Source: Pontibacter mangrovi
Lineage (GTDB): Bacteria > Bacteroidota > Bacteroidia > Cytophagales > Hymenobacteraceae
DNA length: 64,000 nt
Assembly: GCF_006385705.1 (NCBI RefSeq)
Contig: NZ_VFRQ01000018.1
Coordinates: 1-64,000 of the forward strand
Direction of reading: 5' to 3'
The notes under the pieces were generated by a model. That model saw only the letters and a list, made by a program, of their open reading frames with translations. It was not told where the DNA came from and did not search any database. Position 1 is the stretch's first letter. Every line of letters starts with the position of its first letter. This document shows positions 18,188 through 25,597 of this stretch, one piece after another. Both the position numbers and the translations under genes were made by a program.

Positions 18188-18219
18188 CGATAAAATTGTT
18201 TGAATACCCTATCAACCTC

Positions 18220-18493
18220 CTGGCGCAAGCGTCCGCTTGTGCTTTTAGACTTCCATAGCCGCCGCTTTCTGCAACTAGAGGCAAGCTATACTTTCTAGCG
18301 GCTGTTCATCCTCAGTCTTACATAGCTATCGTTGTATTGCTTACTTGGCTCCCTCCAAGGCCGGGAGGCCTCGCCTTCGGGCATCGCGCTGTGTGCCTGA
18401 AGCTGCCTCCGCGCTGCTCCGGCTGCCGCGTTCGCGGCACCGCAACATGCACAAGGCGCTCAACCCAAAGGCTGGGATCATTTTTAGATAGCC
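18220..18493 (-). repeat. Composite intergenic repeat, copy A
   Basis: This roughly 274-bp non-coding element is nearly identical in reverse orientation to 25147-25434. In element orientation it opens with GGCTATC and TGATCCCAGCCTTTGGGT. A GC-rich body follows, with a hairpin of arms GCCGCG/CGCGGC. The segment GGCGAGGCCTCCCGGCC comes next, and the element closes with the CAAGCG hairpin (18222-18242). It lacks the 22-bp insertion seen in copy B. It fills the gap between the divergent nuoA and NHL genes. Confidence 0.85.
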
Positions 18494-18512
18494 ACTGCTG
18501 ACGGAGCTTGAA

Positions 18513-18660
18513 CCTGGCTCCCTCCCCTGTTCTTAGGGGTGGTTGGAAAGGGCTAGAAGGAGAATTGTCAACGAGCAATTCCCCTCCTCGGAGGGGCAGG
18601 GGTGGTTGGACCCGACACTGCAAACCTCCCGCTCCTGTTCTTAGGGGAGGACCTGACCGG
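18513..18660. repeat. Cluster of C-rich palindromic repeats
   Basis: Three tandem degenerate units follow copy A: CCCTCCCCTGTTCTTAGGGG (18522 region), CCCCTCCTCGGAGGGG followed by CAGGGGTGGTTGGA (18580-18610), and CTCCTGTTCTTAGGGGAGG (18632 region). Each is a short palindrome with an asymmetric G-rich tail; no coding potential is seen. Confidence 0.75.
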
Positions 18661-18728
18661 AGTAAACAAAACGCCTCTTAAACCTGTAACAATTAAAGCA
18701 CCCTGTACTCACTAATCATACTTTTATT

Positions 18729-20165
18729 ATGCTTACCGGACGCGTAAACGCACCAGAGATAAACACCGAACATGGCTGGCTCAACACCGACAGGAGCTGG
18801 TCTATCAAAGACTTTCAGGGGAAGATCGTGCTGCTGGATTTTTGGACCTTTGGCTGCATTAACTGCCAGCACATTGTGCCCGACCTGAAGCGGCTGGAGG
18901 AGGAGTATGCTGAGGTGCTGGTGGTGATAGGGATACATTCTGCCAAGTTTGATGCCGAGAAGCGGAGTGACACCATCCTACAGGCAATCCGGAAGTTTGG
19001 TATTGAGCACCCGGTGGTAAACGACGCAGACTACAAAATATGGAACCAGTACGGCGTGCGCGCCTGGCCCACCACTGTGCTGATAGACCCGAACGGCAAA
19101 GTGATCGGGCAGCATGCCGGCGAAAAGGTATATGACACGGTGCGGCCCTACATTCAGAAGCTGAAGGAAGAGTATAAGGAGGTGCTGAATCATGAGCCGA
19201 TCCGTTTCCACGTGGAGCATGCGCCGGCGCAGGAGGAGCGTTTATACTTCCCATCCAAGCTGATCAGTGATGCCGAAGGCAACGTCTACCTCTCCGACAG
19301 CGGCCATAACCGCATCCTGAAACTAAACCAACAGGGGCAGGTGCTGGAGGTAATCGGCAGCGGGGCGCAGGGCTTCAGGAACGGCAGCTACGCAGAGGCC
19401 ACGTTTTATGAGCCGCACGGACTGGCGCTGCATGAAAGTATACTTTATGTGGCCGATGCCAAGAACAACGCCATCCGCAAAATAGACCTGCAGGCAAAGC
19501 AGGTATACACGGCAGCCGGCACCGGTGAGTTAGGCTATTACTTCCTGGATGATAAACTGAACGAGCCTGTAATCCCGAACAGCCCCTGGGATTTGTACAT
19601 CTATGGCAGCAGCCTGTTTATCGCCAGCGCCGGCAACCACCAGATTCTGCGCCTGGACCTGGCTACGGAGAAAGTATACCGTTTTGCCGGCAGTGGCCGC
19701 GAGGCACTTACCGATGGCCCGCTACACGAAGCAGCCTTTAACCAGCCTAGTGGCCTGGCCATTAACGGACCGGTGCTTTATGTGGCCGATGCCGAAGCCA
19801 GCGCTATCCGCACCGTAAACACGGAAACCGGCATGGTGCTTACCCCGCTTGGCCGCGGGCTGTTTGACTTTGGCGACGTGGACGGCGACACGGACGATGC
19901 GCTGCTGCAGCACTGTGTGGGCCTGGAGGTAATAGACACCGACGTATACATTGCGGACACCTACAACGGCAAGGTAAAAGTACTGGACATGCAGCGGCAG
20001 CGGGTGCGCACCCTTGCCAGCGGCTTCCACGAGCCCAACGACATCATCTTCCTGAACGGACAGCTTTGGGTAACCAGCACCAACAGCCACCAATTATTTA
20101 CAGTGGATATACACTCTGGCGAGAAGCAGGAGGTGCAGGTGCGCTTTGCGCCTGCCAACGTATAA
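18729..20165 (+). CDS. Thioredoxin-like domain with NHL repeats (NHLRC2-like)
   Basis: The 478-residue protein joins an N-terminal thioredoxin/TlpA-like domain (residues 1-150) to a C-terminal NHL-repeat beta-propeller (about 165-475). The redox motif is Cys43-Ile-Asn-Cys46 in FWTFGCINCQHIVPDL. NHL blades are seen as GNVYLSDSGHNRILKL, LYVADAKNNAIRKID, LFIASAGNHQILRLD, LYVADAEASAIRTV and VYIADTYNGKVKVLD. There is no signal peptide, so it is cytoplasmic. The substrate is unknown. It converges closely (6 bp) on the DinB gene. Confidence 0.9.
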   Translation: MLTGRVNAPEINTEHGWLNTDRSWSIKDFQGKIVLLDFWTFGCINCQHIVPDLKRLEEEYAEVLVVIGIHSAKFDAEKRSDTILQAIRKFGIEHPVVNDADYKIWNQYGVRAWPTTVLIDPNGKVIGQHAGEKVYDTVRPYIQKLKEEYKEVLNHEPIRFHVEHAPAQEERLYFPSKLISDAEGNVYLSDSGHNRILKLNQQGQVLEVIGSGAQGFRNGSYAEATFYEPHGLALHESILYVADAKNNAIRKIDLQAKQVYTAAGTGELGYYFLDDKLNEPVIPNSPWDLYIYGSSLFIASAGNHQILRLDLATEKVYRFAGSGREALTDGPLHEAAFNQPSGLAINGPVLYVADAEASAIRTVNTETGMVLTPLGRGLFDFGDVDGDTDDALLQHCVGLEVIDTDVYIADTYNGKVKVLDMQRQRVRTLASGFHEPNDIIFLNGQLWVTSTNSHQLFTVDIHSGEKQEVQVRFAPANV

Positions 20166-20171
20166 ACCAGG

Positions 20172-20735
20172 CTAGGCTGCGGCCTGCTGCGTCAGTTGCT
20201 GCTTCACCCGCAAGGCCTGCTGCACGTGCCGCTCCTGGTGTGCCACCACAAAGGCCAATGTTTCGCCAATCCGCATGTTCAGTAGCTTAAAAAACTCCAC
20301 CGGCACTGCCTTCTTGTTCAGTTTTGCCTGCTTTGCATCTTCCAGCATGTGCAGTAGCTCCTGTTGGTGCTGCAAAAACTCCTCGGTGGTGGCGCGTTTT
20401 AAGTGGCTGTCGTTCGGGTTCATATGCTTCACGGTTTTGTGCTTCTTCATGTTCTGCGGCCGCACCATGTCCACCGATTTTTTGCCCAGCCAGCTAAAAG
20501 TTATACTTGGCACACAGTTCTCGCATGGGTTCTGCGCAATGGCCTTGGCCAGGGCGGGGTTGTAGTAGCGGCTGTAGCGGTTCAGGTGCTCCAGGCACTC
20601 CAGCATGCTCCAGCTATCGGGAGTAGGTTTGTAGTTGAGGTCTACCAGGCTTAGAGAGGAAAATTCCTGCGCTACGGTTTTGCAGAGGTCTCTGGTGGTT
20701 TGCGAGAGTTGTTCCAGCGTTGTCATGGCTTTCAT
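20172..20735 (-). CDS. DinB superfamily protein
   Basis: The 187-residue four-helix-bundle protein has the DinB/YfiT metal pattern: His50 in SMLECLEHLNRY and His166/His170 in FVVAHQERHVQQA. Family members include thiol-dependent S-transferases, some using bacillithiol, and uncharacterised proteins. Bacillithiol use is plausible because ytxJ is in this window, but that is inference. A strand-internal start MTTLEQL (residue 4) is an alternative. Confidence 0.85.
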   Translation of the reverse strand: MKAMTTLEQLSQTTRDLCKTVAQEFSSLSLVDLNYKPTPDSWSMLECLEHLNRYSRYYNPALAKAIAQNPCENCVPSITFSWLGKKSVDMVRPQNMKKHKTVKHMNPNDSHLKRATTEEFLQHQQELLHMLEDAKQAKLNKKAVPVEFFKLLNMRIGETLAFVVAHQERHVQQALRVKQQLTQQAAA

Positions 20736-20795
20736 AGTTTTAGGTGGTACAGCACAAAGGTACAGTAGCTTATACCGCTAAAACCTTGACAGGGA

Positions 20796-21299
20796 TCAAG
20801 AAATAAACCTCAATCTGCTCAGCGTTTCGGGCGACATGCGCAGATAGGAGGCAATATACTTTTTGGGGATGTGCTGGAACAGGTGCGGACTGCGCTGCAG
20901 GACGCGCTGCAACCGCTGCCCCGGCTCTGGCAGCAGTAAATCTACCTCACGCTCTATCTTGCCTACCAGTGCTTTCTCCAGCTGCTCGTACCAAAACCTT
21001 CTAATGTTGGGGCGCTCCTCCACCAGCTGCATAAAATTTGTTTTGCTGATGCCCAGCAGCTCGCTTTTGCGAAGGGCCTGTATGCAGTAATCGGAGGGTT
21101 TGCCGGCCACAAAAGAGGGAAAGGAGACCAGCAGCGTGTTTGGGTAACCAAAGCCCACACAAATCTCCTCGTCGGGCAGCGGGTAGTAAATGCGCAGCGC
21201 ACCGCTTACCACAAAGTATAAGCCCTGCTCCACCTGCCCCTGCCGTATCAAAAAATCAAGCCTGTTTAGCTGCACCTGCCTCTGCCAACGCGCCTCCAA
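20796..21299 (-). CDS. Crp/Fnr family regulator, probably 5'-truncated
   Basis: The remaining 167 residues cover a cyclic-nucleotide-binding-like fold (LIRQGQVEQGLYFVVSGALRIYY) and the start of a winged-helix region ending IASYLRMSPETLSRLRFIS. The only start I can find is a TTG at 21299; in the same frame a stop lies about 50 bases further upstream, and family members normally have some 20 more N-terminal residues. The AT-rich gene 21348-22151 abuts this end. I infer that the original 5' end and promoter were lost by insertion of foreign DNA. It may be inactive. Confidence 0.7.
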   Translation of the reverse strand: MEARWQRQVQLNRLDFLIRQGQVEQGLYFVVSGALRIYYPLPDEEICVGFGYPNTLLVSFPSFVAGKPSDYCIQALRKSELLGISKTNFMQLVEERPNIRRFWYEQLEKALVGKIEREVDLLLPEPGQRLQRVLQRSPHLFQHIPKKYIASYLRMSPETLSRLRFIS

Positions 21300-21347
21300 A
21301 GCGGCCGCGTGGGATCTGCTGGAGGAGGGGGCGGAGGGGCATGGAGT

Positions 21348-22151
21348 TTATAATGAATTAAGTACTTGCTCTTCCCTATCTATGTCTTCTTGGTCATAAG
21401 GCAAAGCTGTTGTAATCCTATCTTCAATAGCTGATCTCAACAGGGTTTTCTTCTCATGGATTACTTTTGCATAAATTTCTTTATGATGTTGTAGTTGCCG
21501 ATGACTATACCAGTTATGTAGCTCTTCTACACGTAAAAAGTACCGATCAACTAATTTTTCAACGTCAATATTTTCCTGTTGATCATTTATAAAATCTTTT
21601 GCTTTTGCCTTCCAGTTACTGTCTTCGAACTCTAATGAAGACTTCTTTATATTGAAGGATGTAGTAGTAATTTTGCCATGGAACCTCTTTATCGAAACAA
21701 TAGCTGGTAGTTTATCATGACTAATGAAGTTCCTGAGCCCTATTATAAAATGATGTTCGAGGTTGTTCCTGAATTCTTTATCTAGAAACTCTTCATATTC
21801 GATAAAAATTTTATCTGCTTGATTGTATAGTTTATCCCTATGGTTTCTTGTGTGAGGAACTAACGCCGCTGCAGCAGAGCAGAAGTTAAACAGCAAACGT
21901 GTTAACCTATCTTGAATTTCCCAACGTATCTCTTTACTCTCCCATAAGCTATTGTTAGAACTCATTAGATTATGTTCATCAAGAGCATTTCTTAAATCTT
22001 TGTAGTTGCCGCTAAAGATATTAAAGGAGCGTCTAATGCTTTCAATCTCTTTAATAAGGAGATAATCATCAGATTTCTTAAAGCTCTCTATTAAATGTAG
22101 AGATTGTGGAAAGTTAATCATATAGCGATTATTTGAAGCCAATATAAGCAT
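21348..22151 (-). CDS. AT-rich hypothetical protein with HEPN-like motif
   Basis: The 267-residue protein is strongly AT-rich compared with its neighbours, a sign of horizontal gain. It appears all-helical. Two RNxxxH motifs occur close together, Arg128-His133 in FRNNLEHHF and Arg140-His145 in GLRNFISHDKLP. R-N-x3-H is the catalytic signature of HEPN RNases used in toxin and defence systems. No partner antitoxin or nucleotidyltransferase gene is adjacent. The HEPN assignment rests on the motif and helicity only. A start at residue 11 is an alternative. Confidence 0.6.
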   Translation of the reverse strand: MLILASNNRYMINFPQSLHLIESFKKSDDYLLIKEIESIRRSFNIFSGNYKDLRNALDEHNLMSSNNSLWESKEIRWEIQDRLTRLLFNFCSAAAALVPHTRNHRDKLYNQADKIFIEYEEFLDKEFRNNLEHHFIIGLRNFISHDKLPAIVSIKRFHGKITTTSFNIKKSSLEFEDSNWKAKAKDFINDQQENIDVEKLVDRYFLRVEELHNWYSHRQLQHHKEIYAKVIHEKKTLLRSAIEDRITTALPYDQEDIDREEQVLNSL

Positions 22152-22211
22152 TATATGATAACTTTTTAAAATTCTAATGTTTCCCTTAGCCTACACATTA
22201 TCAACAAAAAA

Positions 22212-22231
22212 GCACAAGCGGACGCTTGCGC
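22212..22231. repeat. Short hairpin repeat (CAAGCG type), solo copy
   Basis: A solo copy of the hairpin that ends the composite repeats: arms CAAGCG/CGCTTG with flanking GCA and CGC. It lies just upstream of the HEPN-like gene, marking the other edge of the AT-rich patch. Confidence 0.8.
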
Positions 22232-22257
22232 TAGTGTCACGTGGAAGAAAGATTCCC

Positions 22258-22545
22258 CTACCGCCGCTGCTCAAACTTCTCAAACCCCTCCAGGCTATCC
22301 TTCTCCTCTACCTCCACCTGCTTTACCTGCGCGCGGCGCGGGCCGTCTTGCGCCCATTGCTCCAGCTGCTTTAGCGCCTCGGGGCTTCCCTCTGCTTCTA
22401 AGTATACCGTGCCGTCCGGCTCGTTCTGCACAAAGCCGGTAAGGCCGAGTTCCTGCGCCTTTTCCTCTGTGCTGGCCCTGAAAAAGACCCCCTGCACTTT
22501 GCCGTGCACGCGCATAGCGACGCGTTTTTTACCGTTGTTTTCCAT
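22258..22545 (-). CDS. acyP: Acylphosphatase
   Basis: The 95-residue enzyme hydrolyses acyl phosphates such as acetyl phosphate. The active-site Arg23 in VHGKVQGVFFR and Asn41 in LTGFVQNEPDG fall at the standard family positions. Length is typical. It is divergent from the serine dehydratase gene. Confidence 0.95.
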   Translation of the reverse strand: MENNGKKRVAMRVHGKVQGVFFRASTEEKAQELGLTGFVQNEPDGTVYLEAEGSPEALKQLEQWAQDGPRRAQVKQVEVEEKDSLEGFEKFEQRR

Positions 22546-22651
22546 CGTTCAAGTATAAATCTGGCTGTAGCTTTCAGAAACGAGCGAGGCGGCCATAGGT
22601 TAGCGTGCTTATACTTTTAAAATACAGAACATTTCCGGGCTGCGCTTTTGT

Positions 22652-22659
22652 TATCTTTG
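22652..22659 (+). promoter_or_regulatory. -7 promoter element of serine dehydratase
   Basis: TATCTTTG matches TAnnTTTG, 69 bp upstream of the chosen start. The -33 region is not convincing. Confidence 0.5.
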
Positions 22660-22728
22660 AAACACGTATACTTGTACGTGAGGCCGGGCAACCGGCCTGC
22701 GCAACATAACCAGAAGGAATTAAGAGCA

Positions 22729-23634
22729 ATGTCATTACTATTCACTGATTTTAAGAGCTGGCAAAAGCACTGCGCTGAAACCGGCGAACCATTATACCAG
22801 CCCGTGCTGGAGTACGAAATCGAGCAAAAGGGCCGCACAGAGGAGTTTATCTGGGAAAATATAGCCAAGGCTTACGACGTGATGAAGGACGCGGTGAAAA
22901 CCGGCCTTACCGAAGACATGAAATCCCGCTCGGGCATGGTGAACAACGGCGCCAAGAAAGTGGCCAAGTCGCCGGTAACGGTGCTGTCGCCGGAGTTTAA
23001 GCTGCTGGTGTCGCGGGCGCTGGGGGCCAAGGAGGTGAACTCCTGCATGGGCCGTGTGGTAGCTGCGCCTACAGCCGGCGCATCGGGTATACTTCCGGGC
23101 ACGCTTACCACGCTGCAGGAGCTGCACAACCTCGACGACAGAAAGATACACGAAGGGCTCTTGATAGCTGCGGGCATCGCCCTGATTATAGAGCAGAACG
23201 CCTCCCTGGCCGGTGCCGTAGGCGGTTGTCAGGCCGAAACAGGTAGTGCGGCCGCCATGGCGGCCGGTGCCATCGTATACTGCCTCGGCGGTGATGTGCC
23301 GCAGGTGTTTAATGCCGTGGCTATTACCATCCAGTGTATGCTGGGCCTGGTGTGCGACCCGGTGGCCGGACTGGTGGAAGTACCGTGCATTGTGCGTAAC
23401 GCCAGCGCCAGCGCCATCGCCTTCTCCTCCGCACAGCTTGCCATTGCCGGCGTAGACCCGGTTATTCCGGTAGACCAATGCGTGGCAGCCCTTGGCGAAG
23501 TAGGCGAAAGCATGGAGCGCAAGTATAAAGAGACAGCCGAAGGAGGCCTGGCCAACACCCCGAAAGCCCGCGAGATAGAGAACTTCGTGCTGGTGCAGGA
23601 CGTGGAGATTCTGCCGGATGAGGACGACCAGTAA
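22729..23634 (+). CDS. sdaAA: L-serine dehydratase, iron-sulfur type, alpha subunit
   Basis: This 301-residue protein deaminates L-serine to pyruvate and ammonia using an oxygen-sensitive [4Fe-4S] cluster. Typical segments are CMGRVVAAPTAGASGILPG, GGCQAETGSAAAMAAG and CDPVAGLVEVPC, which supply the cluster cysteines. Only the alpha domain is present; no beta domain is fused or adjacent. The frame is open from 22648, but ATG at 22729 (MSLLFTDFKSW) is the family start and the upstream part includes the promoter. Confidence 0.93.
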   Translation: MSLLFTDFKSWQKHCAETGEPLYQPVLEYEIEQKGRTEEFIWENIAKAYDVMKDAVKTGLTEDMKSRSGMVNNGAKKVAKSPVTVLSPEFKLLVSRALGAKEVNSCMGRVVAAPTAGASGILPGTLTTLQELHNLDDRKIHEGLLIAAGIALIIEQNASLAGAVGGCQAETGSAAAMAAGAIVYCLGGDVPQVFNAVAITIQCMLGLVCDPVAGLVEVPCIVRNASASAIAFSSAQLAIAGVDPVIPVDQCVAALGEVGESMERKYKETAEGGLANTPKAREIENFVLVQDVEILPDEDDQ

Positions 23635-23671
23635 CCAGTGATGAAGGGGATTTAGCTGGTTTTAATTCTGT

Positions 23672-23703
23672 AGAGACGCAATACCTTGCGTCTCTTTTTT
23701 TTT
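23672..23703 (+). terminator. Intrinsic terminator
   Basis: AGAGACGCAA (23672-23681) pairs with TTGCGTCTCT (23686-23695) over a 4-nt loop, followed by a run of T. It ends the serine dehydratase gene. Confidence 0.93.
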
Positions 23704-23804
23704 GCAGGCTGCCATTACTGGTAATCAATTATACTTTTTATTCCCCTCCCGACAGATACCGGTACTATCCCCACAAACAAACAGCTTTTCTGCCATTTAA
23801 GCCG

Positions 23805-23812
23805 TACCTTTG
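23805..23812 (+). promoter_or_regulatory. -7 promoter element of hemB
   Basis: TACCTTTG matches TAnnTTTG, 43 bp upstream of hemB. No good -33 TTG is seen. Confidence 0.5.
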
Positions 23813-23855
23813 CAGGAATGCAAAACAGAACGTTTTTCTGTAAAAATTTATAGTT

Positions 23856-24827
23856 ATGATCAGAAGACCAAGACGCAACCGCCAGACGGAAGCCATACGT
23901 AACCTGGTGCAGGAAACAACACTGGACGTAAACGATTTTATACTTCCGCTTTTCGTTATCGAGGGGCAGAACCAAAAGGTAGAGGTGGCCTCTATGCCAG
24001 GCATCAACCGCTTTTCTATTGATACCCTACAAGAGGAGGTCGCCTCTTGCGTAGACCTGGGGATTAAAGCCTTCGCGCCGTTCCCAAGTATACCCGACCA
24101 ACTCAAGGATAAGTATGCCACTGAGAGCCATAATTCAGAGGGTCTCTACGCCAGAGCCATCCGAGAGATCAAGAAGAACTTCCCGGACGTAGTGATTTTC
24201 TCAGACGTAGCCATGGACCCCTACAGCTCGGACGGCCACGACGGCATTGTGGAAAACGGCGAGATCCTGAACGATGAGACCCTGGAGGTGCTGGGTAAAA
24301 TGGCCTTGGCGCAGGCGCAGGCCGGTGCCGATGTGGTGGCCCCGTCGGATATGATGGATGGCCGTGTAGCGCACCTGCGCCACGTGCTGGACGAGAACGG
24401 CTACCAGAAAGTAGGCATTATGAGCTACACCGCCAAGTATGCCAGCGCCTTCTATGGCCCGTTCCGCGATGCCCTGAGCTCCGCCCCTAAAAAAGGCGAC
24501 AAGAAAACCTACCAAATGAACCCGGCCAACAGCCGCGAAGCCCTTTTAGAGGCCGAACTGGACATTGCCGAAGGCGCAGACTACCTGATGGTAAAACCTG
24601 CCCTGGCTTACCTCGACATTATCAAGTCGCTGCGCGAGAACTCGCACCTGCCTATTGCGGCTTACAACGTGAGCGGGGAGTATGCCATGGTGAAAGCCGC
24701 TGCCCAAAAAGGCTGGCTTGACGGCGAGAAGGCCATGCTGGAGAGCCTGCTAAGTATAAAGCGCGCCGGCGCCGACATCATTCTTACATACTTCGCAAAG
24801 GAGTTCGCAGAGCTTCAGAGACGATAA
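23856..24827 (+). CDS. hemB: Porphobilinogen synthase (delta-aminolevulinate dehydratase)
   Basis: The 323-residue enzyme joins two 5-aminolevulinate molecules into porphobilinogen, the second common step of heme synthesis. Schiff-base lysines are Lys194 (SYTAKYASAFYGPFRDA) and Lys247 (LMVKPALAYLD). The metal loop reads DVAMDPYSSDGHDG (117-130): the three zinc cysteines of the E. coli type are replaced, Asp at 121 and 129, so this is a zinc-independent, Mg-type enzyme. It stands as a single gene with its own terminator. Confidence 0.97.
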   Translation: MIRRPRRNRQTEAIRNLVQETTLDVNDFILPLFVIEGQNQKVEVASMPGINRFSIDTLQEEVASCVDLGIKAFAPFPSIPDQLKDKYATESHNSEGLYARAIREIKKNFPDVVIFSDVAMDPYSSDGHDGIVENGEILNDETLEVLGKMALAQAQAGADVVAPSDMMDGRVAHLRHVLDENGYQKVGIMSYTAKYASAFYGPFRDALSSAPKKGDKKTYQMNPANSREALLEAELDIAEGADYLMVKPALAYLDIIKSLRENSHLPIAAYNVSGEYAMVKAAAQKGWLDGEKAMLESLLSIKRAGADIILTYFAKEFAELQRR

Positions 24828-24852
24828 CCAAGTATAAAACTTATACTGTAAG

Positions 24853-24886
24853 AAAGCGCGCTGGCAATAGCCGGGGCGCTTTTTTG
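24853..24886 (+). terminator. Intrinsic terminator after hemB
   Basis: A GC-rich imperfect stem (AAAGCGCGCTGGC with GCCGGGGCGCTTT) around AATA is followed by a T-run. Confidence 0.85.
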
Positions 24887-24957
24887 TTTTGGAGGGGTTA
24901 CCCCACTTTTAAGAAAAGGTGAAGGAGTTTCGCAGGCATAAACCCACCCCTAACCCC

Positions 24958-25091
24958 CAATGCCGTCAACTTAAGCGTTTAAGTTTGCCGTTGTTGCGTG
25001 TTCTCACCAACAACTAGCTGGTCAGAAGACACAGCAAGGGCGACTGTCATACTGGAGGCAACCCGAGATATTTCTTAAGTTGACGGCATTG
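24958..25091. mobile_element. 134-bp MITE-like element with 18-bp terminal inverted repeats
   Basis: Perfect 18-bp inverted ends (24958-24975 and 25074-25091; CAATGCCGTCAACTTAAG and its complement) enclose 98 bp with no coding capacity. The 11-bp direct repeat CCCCTAACCCC directly flanks both ends (24947-24957, 25092-25102). Removing the element and one direct repeat restores a normal C-rich intergenic repeat. This is the structure of a non-autonomous transposon copy; a target duplication of 10-13 bp is typical of IS4-family elements, so that parentage is inferred. Confidence 0.8.
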
Positions 25092-25125
25092 CCCCTAACC
25101 CCTCCTTGTCTAAGGAGGGGAACTC
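25090..25125. repeat. C-rich palindromic repeat, interrupted copy
   Basis: CCCCTCCTTG-TC-TAAGGAGGGG (25099-25120) is the palindromic core of the C-rich repeat; its left part (CCCACCCCTAACCCC, 24943-24957) is separated from it by the inserted 134-bp element. Confidence 0.8.
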
Positions 25126-25146
25126 TGTGTTAGCTGCGTCAGCTGC

Positions 25147-25434
25147 GGCTATCGAAAACTGATCCCAGCCTTTGGGTGGGGGTAGGGGCCCTCGAAAAAG
25201 AGCGCCTTGTGCATGTTGCGGTGCCGCGGATGCGGCAGCCGGAGCAGCGCGGAGGCAGCTTCAGGCACACAGCGCGATGCCCGAAGGCGAGGCCTCCCGG
25301 CCTCGGAGGGAGCCAAGTAAGCAATGCAACTGTAGGTATGTAAGACTGAGGATGAATGGCAGCTAAGAAGTATAGCTTAGTTCCTGCTGCAGGAAGCAGT
25401 GGCTAATGGGGGCACAAGCGGACGCTTGCGCCAG
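25147..25434 (+). repeat. Composite intergenic repeat, copy B
   Basis: This is the second full copy (about 288 bp), over 85 percent identical by eye to copy A but in the opposite orientation. A 22-bp insertion, GGGGGTAGGGG-CCCTCGAAAAA, lies after GATCCCAGCCTTTGGGT. The body hairpin reads GCCGCGGATGCGGC here and GCCGCGAACGCGGC in copy A. It ends in the CAAGCG hairpin at 25411-25432. An open frame across it (25172-25366) is considered spurious. Confidence 0.85.
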
Positions 25435-25534
25435 TGAAGGATTCGGCAGCAGGAAAGATGCAAACAAGCTCAGCAACACCTTTCAGGATCAAATCTAACA
25501 AACTCATACATAACACACCCTCTCCAGGAACCAC

Positions 25535-25566
25535 TTTGGCTTTATCTTGCTTTTATAGTATCTTTA
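25535..25566 (+). promoter_or_regulatory. Promoter of the S8 peptidase gene
   Basis: TTTG (25535-25538) and TATCTTTA (25559-25566) are separated by 20 bp, close to the Bacteroidota -33/-7 arrangement; one mismatch in the -7 box. The gene starts 31 bp downstream. Confidence 0.55.
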
Positions 25567-25597
25567 GAAAGGAACACATTTACCCTGCCATACCTAT

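Noticed and set aside
23818..23850. Possible 10-11 codon leader peptide upstream of hemB (starts MQNRTFF)
   Set aside because: It is short, has no regulatory codons or attenuator structure, and could easily be chance.
25172..25366. 64-residue open frame inside composite repeat copy B
   Set aside because: The frame is not kept in copies A and C; it reflects the GC-rich palindromes of the repeat.
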